64,000 bases of DNA from Lunularia cruciata (Eukaryota > Streptophyta > Marchantiopsida > Lunulariales > Lunulariaceae). The stretch is from the NCBI GenBank assembly GCA_948567375.1, contig OX419755.1, forward strand, positions 64,050,944-64,114,943, written 5' to 3'. Shown piece after piece: positions 1 to 13,665 of the stretch. Each line of letters opens with the position of its first letter. Position 1 is the first letter of the stretch. The position numbers and the translations under genes were made by a program. The notes under the pieces are model-generated. The model was given only the letters and a program-made list of their open reading frames with translations. It was not told where the DNA came from and searched no databases.

Positions 1-3000
1 CATTACATGTAAAATATGAACTGAATTCTCGTAACCTGAAGAAGGGGTAAACCTGAAACCCCTATTAGGGTTTCAGATCTGAACTTTACATGAATGGAAC
101 ATTCCCGCAAGGGTCTCGTCAATTTATTAACTGGTCCGTAAAACAAATCAGATGTGTTTATGAACCGGACCATAACATTTGTAGAGTTTCGATTTATATT
201 TTTTAAGTGAAGTTTAAAGCAGATTTTTCGTAATTAAGTACTGCTAAACACCCAGAGTCCGTAAACTTGTACGTGTCATAAATTTATTGTATGGCTGCGG
301 GAGAAAATCTCGTAAAATCCAAGTGCCCACCCTCTATACACCATACAAGTTTATGGGATTTCCCGTTAAAATAATATACGGGAAGCTGGAAAGCCTTTCT
401 GAAACTCTCTATTTTATTTCATACCTTTTAACTTTTAGAGCGTTACGAGAGTCCTACCATAAAATTCAAATATCCCCTCTCACACCCCCTAACAATAAGG
501 GGTTAGAAGGAGGGGGGTTTTGAGGTTGAGTAAGATCCTGTAAATGGAGGTTTAATGGAGATCTCATAAACTTTTACGGGGTGTAGAGGTTGTGTATTTG
601 GATTCTACTGGATTTTCTCCCACAGCATAGAATCGATTTATGGGTATTGTAGATCGTGACACATAAAAGTTTAGAGGTTGGGGGCACTCCGTAGCATTAA
701 TGAACTAAAAGTTCTTTTGTACAACAATTTATTTAAAACTTTATTCATTAAACTTCTGGTTGAATTTTGTTTCTTCAAAATTGGTTTCCTACAAAAGTTT
801 ATTAAAAACCTTATAATTTTTAATTTCAGAAATAAATTAAATCAGAACTATAGAGCCCCATAAAATGATTTACTAGAACTGGACAAAAATAGCCGATTTC
901 TGGAAGTTCTATAAAATTCAATTTTGAAGCCCGTTAATCTAATCTATGGATTTCTCATAAATCTCCCGGAATTTGGGTTTGTACAGACGCCAAAATCGCT
1001 AAAGTGAAACCCAAGTGCTCGAAATGAGTTTTCTCATGATGGTGAAAGTCCTTCCTCCCCGTCGATGGCTATCGACTAGTATAGATATTTGAGTGAAGCG
1101 AGGAGAAGCCATTCAGTGAAGGGCAGATCCAGAACCAACCCACTTAAATTTGGCGGATCCAAAACCCACTTAGGATTGAAATGGACACATGCATATGGGA
1201 TATCCAACGAAAAATGAAAGTGAAAAGAATTGAACAAGTAAATACAAAGTGGAACATAAACGACATCGTTCAATAATAGAAGCAAAAATTAATACATTCC
1301 ATGAGGAACATGAACATAAGTGTCATCCATCCATGTGCGAAAGAAAGGAAGCAAGCAAGCAAGCAAACGAGAAGCAAAGGGAAACCATAGCGTAAGTGGC
1401 TGGTGGTTGGGCTGGAACAAAATGTGAGGGAGATGAGATTGGATATGGACATATCACTTCATGGTTTATGAATGTATGAGTTCCAGAACGCTAAACACTT
1501 GAGGTGAACGTCGTGCTTTTTCTTCTTTGTCAAGACTGATTTGTCTCCCGTTGCATCTTCGAGCCAAATTCTTCGTTCAGTGTGAAAATCGAGTCGAATT
1601 CTTTGTTCTGTCTGAAAGTGTGATTTCATCCGGTTGAGTCCTACCGCAACTCCGGGTTGAATTCTTCCCTCAACTCTTCCATCGTTCTCTTTTTCTACGC
1701 GGTCGTCCTTCGACCTCAACTTGCAAATTATACTTCTTTTTCGCTTCGAGAGGAACTCCAGTCTGGACCTTCGTGAGTGTTTGTAAACTCCATAAAATAA
1801 AATCCAATCGCAAGTCTAATTCTTGAGCAGACTATTTGGGCAAGAGAACGGAACCATCAGATTATTCTAAGCAGGAGAGGGATTGTATATTCGTATGAGA
1901 CTGCAAGCAAAGCGAAAGGCGCGTTGCTGGCCGGGGGATAAACTGTTGCAAAGGAGCAGCATAAGAGGTGGTTGCCAGCATTTGGTGCACGATGGGCGTA
2001 CAAAGGATAGATGAGAGCGTTCACAATGTTGCATTTGAGGACTATTGGACATATATCGATAATTTATGCCGAGTCAGGTTTGGCAACCGATCAGGGCGGT
2101 GAGTGACAAGCACACGGACTGTGGCAGAATAGGATTGGGAGTGACCGGAGCAAGGTGAACAGGGCGAGAAGATTTTAAGTTCAGGAGTTAAAAGTGGGTC
2201 TTAAATCTACAGATTTCATGGGGAGAGGCGATAGGGATAGTGAGAAACACTTATTTTGTCGAGGCGTTTGTTTTGCGATGCTGATTGGACTTGAACGGAG
2301 GAAGGATGTTCTCCTTTGGTCATAGATAGATCTTAATTTTTACTTTGTTTCTCCTCCTCCGCCTTCTTCTTCTTGTCCTTCTAGTTTTGGTTTACTATGT
2401 TCTGTCTTTTGTCTATGTGTTATTCTAATACTATCAACCTCTAGACCATCACACTTCTTTATCAATGCTTTATTTGCCACTTATGACCTTTCTTCTTTCC
2501 TCCTCCATGAATATCACTTAAATAAGGAGCTACAATTTATAGAGTCTTTCTTTACTCATGATTTACTCCATTCTTTAGGTTTTTGAGTGGGTGGTAATCA
2601 ATATTGACTTTTGAGCATTATGTGATTATCCTCAATAAATACACCAGGTTTTGGTTTCCTCCTTCTCTTTGTTTGCTTTCAGAACATTGCCTTGGATCTA
2701 ATGCCCCTTGGAGTTGCTTATTTATTTGGTGCTTTCCATCTACTTGCTCTCTCAAATGAGATATCTAGTGTTTGTCTTATTTCCATTGGAGTTATTTCCT
2801 ATGTTTACTCTCACATACTATTTGTTTACAACTTTGATACTCCCATTTGTCTGTTTAAAATAGCTACTCCTAAAGGTTACAAGATACTTATTGCTAGTAT
2901 TTGAGCTTCTTTAGACATCCATCCCAATTAGGTGTTGTCCAAGTTGATGCATTCAATTGTTGCATTTGTGAATTTTTCTCAAGAAGGGATCAAATCTCCT

Positions 3001-3477
3001 TCTTGATATCATTGGCATATACTTGCTATGGCATATAGACATGTAGAGACACATGTATAGCAATCATACCACCACAAGGAGATTCACACAATTTATATCT
3101 ACCAAGAATACACACCAAGGAGATCCCTTAGGTAGGCCCTTATTTGCCATAGTTGACTTCACAACTTTGAAGGATATTATAGTCAATTTTCCAGCATATC
3201 TCTTTCACCCCTTTTAAGTGATACTTGTATATTAATCCCTTCGGAGGATTTAGTTAGGGATTATTTTCCCTTTTACACTCTACCTAGAGACCTTGGGTTT
3301 ACAAGTCCAAACTCATAAATGCAAGGTCTAGAGTTCACGAGCAATCTTCACTCCCTTAAACTTCCCACCGACATCTTAATTTCCAATAGGAAGTTTGAGT
3401 TGGGCTCTCTTCTAAGAGAGCATGACTTTTGTAGCTTGTTTATCTCATTTTTTATAAGCCACAACTCACACTCATTT

Positions 3478-3511
3478 ACTAATGTACTCCCTTGATGGGG
3501 AGTACATTAGT
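3478..3511. repeat. Perfect 14-bp inverted repeat (hairpin)
   Basis: The arm ACTAATGTACTCCC is followed by a 6-nt loop and its exact reverse complement. No gene is nearby. It could be a relic of a foldback element or a chance palindrome. Confidence 0.8.
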
Positions 3512-4630
3512 GGCATATCCATTTTGACAAGATGCTATGTCCCTATAGCTTCCTATTTTGCATGTACTTACTCACCCAAAGATATGATCCTACTCAATTT
3601 ATGTACATTCAATAGTATAACCATACTTTCTCCACTCTACTAGGACCATGTATGCTCCCAAGACTATCAAAAAAGTGGTGTGTAATGTAGATAGTTCTTT
3701 CTATAACTATGAGAGGATATGATCTCATATTGAATGAGTATTACAACAACAGCTTACTTAGGAGTGTGTGCTCTGGTAGCTCTCTTATTAGCAAATAAGT
3801 TCTTATACCATGGTCTCCTTTTCTACTAGCACTTATTATGATAGTAGATTCTACAAGTGATTCCCAATCATACCTTTGTTTGGTTTTGTTTGAGGAGTTT
3901 ACTATAGTATTCTGCTGCATTTAGCTTAACCATATCCAACACTTGTAGAGCTATCAGACCGATGCACTTGTGGATCTCCATACGATACACACAACAAACA
4001 TGTTTTACCATATGCTATAGGTGGAGAGCTCACTAGCATTTGTTATACTATGCGAGATACAATGACATAAATCTTATGATCTACATGGTTTTAGTACAAA
4101 TTGAGCATTGATTGGATCTGCTTGGACCACCTCCTTGGCATGTGAGAGCAAATGTATTAAAGTTTTAGATAGACAACATACTTTTTTTGATATGGTGGTT
4201 GCAAACACCCTAAGTGTAGAGTCATTGGCATGAGCATGCATTCAAGAAGGAGTAATATCACTCATTATAACAAGGGGAAGGAGGACTATTATGGACCACC
4301 ACTATCCTCTGTCAAATTTATACCCATTGCTGCAAATATTTTGGGTATCTTCATCACCAATTTGATGGTCTCCTTTGAAAAGTAGCACAAGGTTCTCTAT
4401 AGCATAGAGGAGCTACGGTTGTCTCTTCAACCATGCTTACCTCATATTTTAGATTGAGTATTAATTGCTTTATAGCACTCTCAACCATTGGGTCATCATA
4501 GATGTGCAGCTACAATAGGAGCTACCATCACATCTAGTATCCTCCTTTTTCATCTACTAGACATACCATTAGAGGACCTGTATCAGACAGTTCAACAATA
4601 GATCACTTTGTTTTTTTCTCCTTTACTTTG

Positions 4631-4860
4631 CTATGGGGCAGTAGCTTTGCATGGGGTCTTAGCACTTTTTCTTTTGGCAGTGTGCTTGTTCTCCCCCTTG
4701 CACTTCTTGGTGCCTTATATTCCATTCTTTTTCCTTCACAATATGCTATGGTGCATTAGTTTTGCATGGGGTTTTAGCCCTTTTTCTTTTTGCCATGTGC
4801 TCGTTCTCCTCCCTTGCATTTCTTGCTGCCTTATATTCCATTTTCTTTTTCCTTACTACT
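4631..4860. repeat. Two-copy tandem repeat, period about 115 bp
   Basis: Two diverged pyrimidine-rich units both start CTATGG and both run through a TTGCATGGGG block to a GCCTTATATTCCATT block. The second starts at 4,746. Open frames across it come from base composition and I do not treat them as genes. Confidence 0.8.
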
Positions 4861-5982
4861 TGGCTTGTTTCCTTCACGAATAACTGTAAGAAAAAAGTGA
4901 AAGATAAAAAGTGAAAGGATAAAAAGTGAAAGAACATAGATATAATGATCATGGAAAGTGCAGAACTGAAACCATGAGTAAAGAAAAAATAGGAGACGAA
5001 CCTTTGCAATATCTGGAGAAAACATCGATTAATACTGTGAGAATGAAAAAAAGTAGAATTGAAATATGGGGAATAACAAGAACAATAGAAAAAAAAAGAG
5101 AAGGTAAAAGCAGAGGAAAAATATCGAGAAGAAAAAAAGAGCCCACAAATAGCATAGAGAATATAAAATAGGAGAGTTAATGTGCTAGAGATCTCTTTAG
5201 GGAGAGTGTCAAGTAAACGAGTGGGCAAGAAACCGAAATATACATGTGTGAAGAGGTTGATTGAGGGAGAAAGGCAAATATCAGAAAGGTCCGGTGCAAG
5301 AAACCGTTATCTCCATGATATACGGAATATAATAAAATCATTATTTTACTTGACTTCGACAGAGTACAAGAAAAGAAGAAAAGTAAAATAAGTATTATAC
5401 CAAGTTAAGAAGAAAACTACAGTACAGAATGGTGTGACTTCGAGGGTTATTGTACTAAATACTATTACTATCATGACCATTACAAATTCTGATGGTAACT
5501 GAGTTCTGATGGTAACTGAAAATAAGACTCAAATTTAGACACTGGATGGGGAGATTAAGTTTTACATTTCATTACATTTTATTACATGTTTACATTTCAA
5601 GTCATCCAGAATGTATCCCACAATTCAGGGTTCCAGAAGGTCGGGACAATATGTTTCTAAGAAGTATTGTCTCCTAATTTAGCACATACTCGACTCTTCG
5701 CGACCAACAGTTTAATCGAAAGTCCAACGTAAGTCGAAAATGTGATGTTCCATCTGGTCTTAGATTGAACTTAGTTGTTATCCATATGTAGATTGCCAAA
5801 CTTACTAACTTTAAAAAATAAGTGACGAGAATTCGAATGAAATAACGACAGGTGAATTAAACGACGGACCATCATCTTAAAAGAGATATGGTAGTCGATT
5901 TCTGTACTTTAGGAACCTTGCTTAAATCTTACAGGGTGGCACAAATGGCTCCCTATAATGAAGTGTACTCATCTAGTATTAT

Positions 5983-5984
<2 letters not shown>

Positions 5985-6075
<91 letters not shown>
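5985..6075. repeat. (TA)n microsatellite, about 90 bp
   Basis: An uninterrupted TA dinucleotide run. It creates spurious Tyr-Ile open frames on both strands. It lies about 0.7 kb downstream of the neurochondrin stop codon. Confidence 0.97.
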
Positions 6076-6077
<2 letters not shown>

Positions 6078-6779
6078 TAAATGAGAGCAGAAGCCGTTCG
6101 GGGAACGGGTATATATATATAAAGCTGAGTAGGCGTTCCCTTAATCAGGTGCTTTTCAAAACCCGACTTGAAATAACTTATTGACTTATGAACCATTATC
6201 CGTTATTGACACCCCAAGCTACATTCCAAGCACCGCTCCTGCTAAAGCTTTTAGGATTCATGATATCCACCCGTGAAACACCAAATTATTATGTAAAAGC
6301 AATGTAAGAATTCAATCGCGCTCCAAGGAATATGCGACACTTAACACCTTGAGTTGTAATAACGTTGAAGCCATGCGTCATGCAATTTGGCACGAAAAGA
6401 TATTTGGACAATACAGAATTTGTGTCAGGACATTTGTAACTAGATATATGCAGAGTGGTGCTCTTGTAAACATTACTGCTCATGTAAATTACATCAGCAA
6501 ATTATTTTGTGGAATACACTGTTACATCAGGAACTCGGGTTTCATGACAAGCCCTTGGTAACTAGCTCGAATATAAAGCCCCCAGTAGTTCTTGCAGGAG
6601 AGAATTTATATTTGTTGGTAGTCTTCCTGTTGTAATGTGCCTGCATCAGAAGACAGTGTCAAATTGATACTCCGGACAACTGATCTTGTTATTCGCTGAA
6701 CGACCAAGAAGCCAAGGTGGGTCGTGAAAACCATTACTCAGAAAGACGCTTTCCTGAATGCATAAAATGCTCCCTTGTC

Positions 6780-9700
6780 TTACCTCCCTCCTGACAAGTT
6801 TTGATATAACTTTTGCAGAGCCTTCTTAAGAGAGGGATATAATGGACGCCCCTTCACACATGCCACACAACCTGTCCAATACACGGGATGAAGACCACAG
6901 AAAATTTGTCAGTTGATTGGAAAAAGAGAGCCAATCTAGAAAACCAATCTAACAGGAACGACCAAGATTGTAGGGGCTCTCCAACTCCTAATTTAAAGGT
7001 TCCCAAAGAAGCTGGAAGCAGGTTGTTGTAAATACCTGATAGTATTATGTCCCAAAGATCCGCTTGATCTGACTCCGGAGATCTAGTAAAGTCATCTTCC
7101 TGCAAGCAACAGCACAAAGCGAACTTGTTTCAAATTTGAAAACATCCTGTTGTAGACCCATCCATTTACGAGATGGATGTGTCAACTTCAGCAGACAGAA
7201 GCTCAGTGTCCAAACATCCAATCAGACCCCGCGTCTTTACCTTCACTATCTCCTCTACCGTGACAGCAATAAGTTGCAGAATCTTGTTGAGAACCTCTGG
7301 AGCCAGTTCTGGTCGACGTCTCAGTTCATCTTCGCTCGTCAAAGTAAGGACCAGTAAGCATACGGTTGATACAATCGTACTCTCCATCTTGCTTAATCCT
7401 CGACCTGATACGACATGAAAAGTTCTCAAATTTGAGCTGTGCGATTGGAATCGCGAAGAGCAAGTCAATCTAATGTGAAGTTCGGAACCAGCTGTTCCAA
7501 CGCCTGTAAGCTTTTCTAACGCAGTGGTTACTCGGACACTACTTGACATTTGTAACTGAAAATATAAGACTTGAAGGAATGGGCGTGTATTTAGGAAGAT
7601 GTATCAACCAGAAGTGGCCGCTAACGGAGGAAGTAAACAGATAAATTCCCCTCCACTGATACCGGAGACTTCGTTTTTCTGTGGCTAACCAAAAAGTACC
7701 CGCGTTAATGAGCTGTACCGTTCAAATCTCACAAGAACGACTCGATCATATGTGTAATGAGAGCAAAGCCGTTCTAAGGACGGGGAATCCTCACCCACTG
7801 AACAAAACTGAACGACTGGATCACAGTTAATTAGCGTGACCAAATACCCAGTGCAATGCTTGTAAGTATTTCATGTTGTAGTAATGTATGGTTATTCAAT
7901 CAACTTCTTACCTTCGTCAGAACATTGAGCAGGACATCGCAGCTGTCTACCAACGCACCAGGTACTTTATTGTCCATCATCCATGTCAAGTAACCAGCTA
8001 ACTGCAGTAAACGCGTTGAAAACAAGAGAAGCAACACGATCTCAGTACATCTACTGAGATAAGACACGTGAAGTTTGGGAGTAAAAAACGAGACATAATT
8101 TGCAGCCATGCTTCTTTTCGAGAAGGAGTTCTTGCAGATGCTAGTCTCTTCAAAAGATTTTCCGGGTAAATCGCTCCTGTATTCTAAATACTAAAGCTAA
8201 AAGCAAAGTAATGGAGATGATATCTGGAAGAGATAATCATCATGAGCAGTATCTTCAGGAAAGGACCAACCTACTGCAAGTCGAGTACGCATACTGATCA
8301 AGAACAAAATAGCTTTGAGAAAATAGTGGCAACAGTCTCCGGTCTAGATGTTCTAACGTACCTTTTTATGACCATTACAAGCGAGTAAAGAAATGCACCC
8401 GTCCACGGACAAAGTGATCTGAGTAAGAAAAGGTAGCATGAACTCCGTCACAGCATAAGGCCTATTGAACAGTGCCGTCAGTTCAACAATGCAAGAAGAA
8501 AAACTGTTGGGAACGTTTGAATTCACAGTGAGCTATCTCGCCTACATGGTACAGACCAACTCACCAAAGCAACAGACTTTTTCACACACGTGTGGGAAAG
8601 GTGTTTGGTGAATAATACCTGTCCTTATCTTTCGTGGTGACTGACAGCATGAATCCCATAAGGTTTAAGCAACGTTTGCTATGTGCTGATGGTGCCTCTG
8701 CAAGATATCTGCAGGTAGAAAACAGAGCGCCAAACTACGACATGGAACTTAGTAAAGGACAACTGGCTGACTCGAGTTGGAATGGCAGAATTTATGACCC
8801 CCCATTTAACGCAAATCACATGTGCCAGTAAAGCTTTTCCTCGTCAGCGCTTCTCGAGCATGTTCCGGAACTTTACTGAGAGAGAGATTCGAATGGCAAA
8901 CCTGCATGTTATGCGGATACAATCCTCAATAACCTTTCCTTCATATTGGTTGTGTGCCTGAAACATCATGTCCACGCCTAGTAATTAGCTCGGGCTGAAT
9001 CTCCTTGAAACATCACTTCTCAAGCTTGATACTTGAAAGAGCAACCATTCCCCTGAGTATGCCATCGGTGAGAAGCGCAAACTACTATCTTACTTCAAAA
9101 GTTGTATCACCTTTGAAACAAATGTCAAGTATGGATGGTACCGCGAAGCTACAAAGCTTTACCTCTGCATCTTCTAATAGCTCAAGAACAAGCCCTATGA
9201 CTTCGTCCAAGACAACTACAGTCTTTTGCAAGACTTTCTCATCTACTTGCGGTAGACTCGACTTATCCATCTTGTTCTCGTCCTGGTCTGCAGCAAAGAT
9301 TTCATGGTTGTATTAAAAGGCCTGTTTTATGTGACATCACGTAGAACAATAACAACGAGAGCCTGAAGTTAGATCTCATACCAGGGCTTAGTATGTATTG
9401 TCAGGGTACACGGATTCGGACCAAGATTAATATTTCAGCCTTACAAAGTCAAGGAACGGCAGCACATACAAGGGGTGATCTTATTACCTTCTACTTCTGC
9501 CACAATATTTATAACAGATTCCAGCAAATCGAAGCACTTCGTCAATCTGCGCTCCTTTACAGCATTTCCCCCAGATGCCTGCGCTTCTTCTCCAGGATCA
9601 AATGAACTCCTGGCAACTTCATTTAAGAGAACAGCGCTTTCCACTCTCAATGTCTCAACCATAAGGACGAAGAACCTGGTCAAACGGACTCATGAGTAAG

Positions 9701-11988
9701 AAAGCAGACTGTCCGAAAGACATGTGGAAGAGAAAGGATCATTCAGTTACTTTTGCAGGAAATACCTGTCTGGGGGATGTATTTTAGGTTCCGAGGAAGT
9801 ATCAGCAGGAAATATCATGGGGCCTACAAGCCATGCATCCCCTACAACTTCCACTATTGATTGTGCTAGCTCCAAGACCAAGTGCTTCTGTTCAATGGCT
9901 GCAAAACGAAATAAACCATCAATTGGCAGTTTGATTGACATGGATGGAAGAGTCACAAAGGGGAAGCAATGAAATTTTTTCTCAGTTTTGGTAAAAATCG
10001 GATGGATAAGGAAATGAAATAAGTCACTATCTGGAAGACTGCATTGTGGTTGACAAGTACCTACACGACTGTGCAAGATTTGTCCAAGTCCTGTCCTTGC
10101 ATGAAGGGCCCAATCATGTGAGACAGAAGAACCGCCAAGGGCAATCCTGATAGGAGGCTTCAGACATATAAGCAAATTGATCAATGAGTACTTGTAATGA
10201 GTATCAGAAAAGTCATAAGCTATTTGCTTAGATCAAATGTTCTACTGCAATGTTAGGAAAGGGAAAGTTCCACAATAGAGTAGCAACAATTTGCAACAAT
10301 CCTCAACTTACCGAGATATCAGACACAAGAAGGGAGTACAGAATTGACAACGCTTCAAATTTTATGATATCCTGCTGAAAGTAGAGTACTTTAGCCACTG
10401 GTGGTACCTGCAAAATTTATTGATCAGATAAAGTGTGCGTGATACGCAATATGCAGTTCAGATCCATTGACATCAAGTAACCTAAGCTGCAATGAGAGTA
10501 ACTTTGTGAGCCAGATTAGGGTCTTGTAAATCTACTCTTTGGCTTACCACATGTAGCAGGTCTTGGACGTATTCTCCGACCGTGTTCTCAGCAAATATCC
10601 TGGTGAGCAAACAGTGAAGGAATTTGATCGCCACCGGTAACCACGGAGCGTCTGCAACATTCAACAACCCACACCGAATTGTTTCCCAGCCGGCAAGCAC
10701 TTTCTTGACTATTCACACTTTTGACGCAAGGAAGACAACAGCACCTCTGATGCTAAGAAAAGCCATATACTTTCTATCAAAAGAGAGCAAAAGCCGGTTC
10801 AGCCTGTATGTTTTCCCGTCCGTCTAGCTACTTTACTCTCGGTCTTGAACAATTGCTTGCTGCAAGGGTATCATCAAGACAATCACATCGCTCCTAGTAC
10901 AATTCATTTGAGGAAAAGGCAATACCTGAGGGACAGTCGCGGAGGCGATTTGCAACAACACAAACTGCCTTAGGCATATCAAGGGATCTTAGGCCCTTCT
11001 CTGAGGTTGTTGATATCAATAGAAGGAGCTCAAAACAGTCACCTGTTGCAGCCTCATGATTCCTTTATCATAAAGCCATATTCGTACATGTTAATGCTCT
11101 CCATCCTTGTCGTGCAAGAAGACATGTTTTGTATGAAAACTCAAGAAAATTTCAAATGACACTTGATGAGTTGACACCTTTCAAACATCTTACTTGTTAG
11201 CAAGAGTCTCAATAATAACAGGAACTTTACTGATCGTTTTATCCAATGATGCCAACTCTGGAACCCGGCAAAACGCAGCAAGAATGGACAATGCCAGATG
11301 GAGGTACGAGCGCTGCTCAGCTCCTGCCTTCCCAACCTGCCCAATCCCTTTACCCAGCCCACATTTCAGGAGCAGTCGATGTGCAAACCAACCCACGAGA
11401 AATAGCAAGATATGAAGTGCATGAAATTTTCGCTTTTCAGATTGGTTTGTTCTTCACAATTTCCTGAAGTTTCGACGGGGTTACAAAGGACCACGAAAGT
11501 TCCACCTTCCAACCTACAGACTACTACTCTTGAAATTACACATAGTGACATGGGAATTGTGTGTGGCTTGCACAGTATAATTTTACATCCATTATTCAGC
11601 TTGTACTTTAGGTTTCGGAACAAAAAGCAGAGGCTCGTCTAACTTTGTATTTAAGATTTTCTGACTAACCACACTAGTAGTACCAACACACTTAAACCCC
11701 ATAAAACCCCCGGTTCTTACAGAATAGCAAACAATCCATCACAATCCAGACGACGTGAATCGTTTAAATCACTTAACAGAGCACCAAACGATCAAACGAT
11801 GTACCTGTTTTAATCAATCGATCGAGAAATTGGAACCCTATGGTGTTAAACACCGTCCGTACAGTGTCCAAATCATCTCCCTTAACAAATTTCGTGACGA
11901 GCAAGAGTCCGACCAACCGCTGCTCGTCACTATTCCCCCTTAGAAGGTTCAGACAATTATCCAGACTTGGCTCCTTTGCCTGCTCCAT
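6780..11988 (-). CDS. NCDN: Neurochondrin-family protein, 16 exons
   Basis: This is an armadillo/HEAT-like repeat protein of the neurochondrin family. The animal member is cytoplasmic and neuronal, and the role of the plant homologues is poorly known. Exon 1 carries the family N-terminal signature SLDNCLNLLRGNSDEQRLVG followed by LLLVTKFVKGDD. Exons, in transcript order: 11,988-11,805; 11,347-11,194; 11,062-10,926; 10,651-10,548; 10,407-10,312; 10,157-10,061; 9,898-9,766; 9,675-9,488; 9,287-9,163; 8,957-8,902; 8,708-8,619; 8,503-8,362; 8,001-7,912; 7,387-7,241; 7,099-7,036; 6,871-6,780 (TAA). All introns are GT-AG. Phases join throughout and give 1,899 nt, or 632 aa, close to the usual plant length. 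Exon 2 may instead begin at 11,323, which is also in frame. The frame is open upstream to an ATG at 12,195, so a 69-residue N-terminal extension is possible. I chose 11,988 because plant homologues begin just before this signature. Confidence 0.9.
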
Positions 11989-13665
11989 CTTTCCCTGCTC
12001 CAGCTTTGAGACCTTCTTTTCAAAGTGTGAAATTCCAAATAAGTTTGATAGCTCTACGAATTCCAAGCTTCCGTGATCAGTGCTGTTCACAAATGGACGA
12101 TTCCCCGTGTTCTTCAAGGATCTGAGCTGCTTGTACACATCGACAAATGATGATTCAGTGCTTCTTGAGGCCCGCGAAAAGTCAAGCAGCTTCACTGTAA
12201 TCTTTATTCAGAAACCAGCTGGAATGCGGTCCCCTTGAGTCCAAATTATCGACATCCAGATCTGTATAGATGCAAGCTCTGCATGTTGGGGCTACTATGT
12301 ACGCAAAAGGCAAGTGTGTTATCAGGTTGATCACCTCCTAGCTAAGAGGTGTTAACGCTTTGTTCATTTTAAAGGAATGGGAATCTGTTTTCTGGTATCA
12401 GAAACTCGATGTACCCTGCCAGCCAAGTGCCCTTTACTTGATCCCGAGAATCTTCATGCCTCGCGGGAGCCGACGTGCTACTCAGACCTGTCGAATCTCT
12501 TTTGAGTTTTGGGAAGTTTTGGACGCCGTCACCTCACTTATCCGCGTGGAAGCTGCGGAAATTAATGTCCCGCATCGGGTTTTACCTCTTCATCCTCGTT
12601 GCGGCCACGAGCAAAGGGGCTGCTCCTCCATTAGGGTCCCACAAAAGGAGATGACTCCACGCGAAGGTTGTGCTTACTGCGCTGGCTGAACTTGAAGTGG
12701 GAGCTGATCCCAACAAACCATATCTGTTTTGACAATCCTTGACGGTCTGAACTCAGCCGAAAACTTTGCTACAAAATGGATCCGGAGACGGGGAGTGCGA
12801 TGATAATGGACCTTCACTAATGCGGTGATGACTTCCACAATCAGGATACCAAAATGCGGCGCGTAAATAGTGACTTTCTTAATGAGCTGGGAGGCATTTC
12901 TTGCACGAAGACTAAAACTTTCGAAAGCTTCAAAGATAGCTTGGGCTATTCGGTAGCATTGTTCTGTCACTACCCTTAGAACGAGCTCCGGTTTCCATCT
13001 TGACCCAAGGAGGAGCACAACTACGAGTCCAATGCATCATGAGAATATCATCAAGGAATAGGAACTCCGAAGCCACAACTTTTTATTTGGATTCTGGCGA
13101 TGAATTGACTGGTTCTTGTGTAGTACATGGGTATACTTTTCTCGAATGACTTCAGGATTCCCATGGCATTAGTAGACGGGAGCTGTGTAATTGTGCCACT
13201 TTCTGCAAGGATGAATACCACTTTAAAATGTAAGTAGTTGTACCACTTAAAAATGAGATACCACTTTAAAATATAAGTAATTGTACCACTTTAAAATGAG
13301 ATATTGTGTAATTGTACCACTTTCTGCAAGGATGAGTACCACTTTAAAATACAAGTAATTGTACCACTTTAAATGAGATATCGACGAAAGTGATCGGATA
13401 GGTAGGTTTGGAGGAGTTTTGTTTACAAGATCCGAAGTTAGATTATTAGTAATATAAAGATCCGTCGTCGATTGGCAGAAATCACCGCTTTCCGTCCATC
13501 TTTGGGGTTCTGTGGATGGACAGACTAACGAATCATGCGGAAGCTGCGTCAATTGAGAAAGCATGTCATGTCCAGTTGGGATTAGTAGTACTACTGCTGC
13601 ATCGATGGGGACGAGAAAACATTCAGCTCCTTTGATCCGTTAGTTGATCTTTCCGAGAGGCAACT
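11989..13665. other. Intergenic region between two divergent genes
   Basis: This region separates the start codons of the neurochondrin and oxidoreductase genes, so it should hold both promoters. I see no clear TATA box that I would defend. A 114-codon minus-strand open frame at 12,674-13,018 has no recognisable motif and I do not call it a gene. A short tandem array lies at 13,184-13,380. Confidence 0.55.
13184..13380. repeat. Tandem array, 121-bp period with inner TACCACTTTAAAAT units
   Basis: A block starting TGTGTAATTGT and running through CCACTTTCTGCAAGGATGA occurs at 13,184 and again at 13,305. Inside and between the blocks, TACCACTTTAAAAT-like units recur five to six times. The array ends about 285 bp upstream of the oxidoreductase start codon. 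Confidence 0.85.

Larger units (their letters stand above)
1..6779. other. Left-end non-genic stretch
   Basis: I see no convincing gene here. Open frames are short, lack family motifs and overlap low-complexity tracts. The stretch 2,600-4,600 is AT-rich, full of stops on both strands and looks like an old repeat, but I could not match it to a family. Short direct repeats occur near 5,485-5,520. The hairpin, tandem repeat and TA tract are listed separately. Confidence 0.5.

Noticed and set aside
1459-1719. 86-codon minus-strand open frame with charged residues and a short internal repeat
   Set aside because: No family signature. The repeat reflects a short DNA duplication (GAATTCTT...GTGTGAAA type).
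4608-5391. Several overlapping open frames on both strands, some rich in Phe/Leu/Ser and some in Lys/Arg
   Set aside because: They follow from pyrimidine-rich tandem repeats and adjacent purine-rich DNA. There are no motifs and frames overlap on opposite strands.
5888-6196. Open frames on both strands rich in Tyr and Ile
   Set aside because: They are translations of the (TA)n microsatellite at 5,985-6,075.
12674-13018. 114-codon minus-strand open frame upstream of the neurochondrin gene
   Set aside because: No recognisable domain, no splice links to a neighbour, and it lies in the likely promoter interval. Kept only as a possibility.
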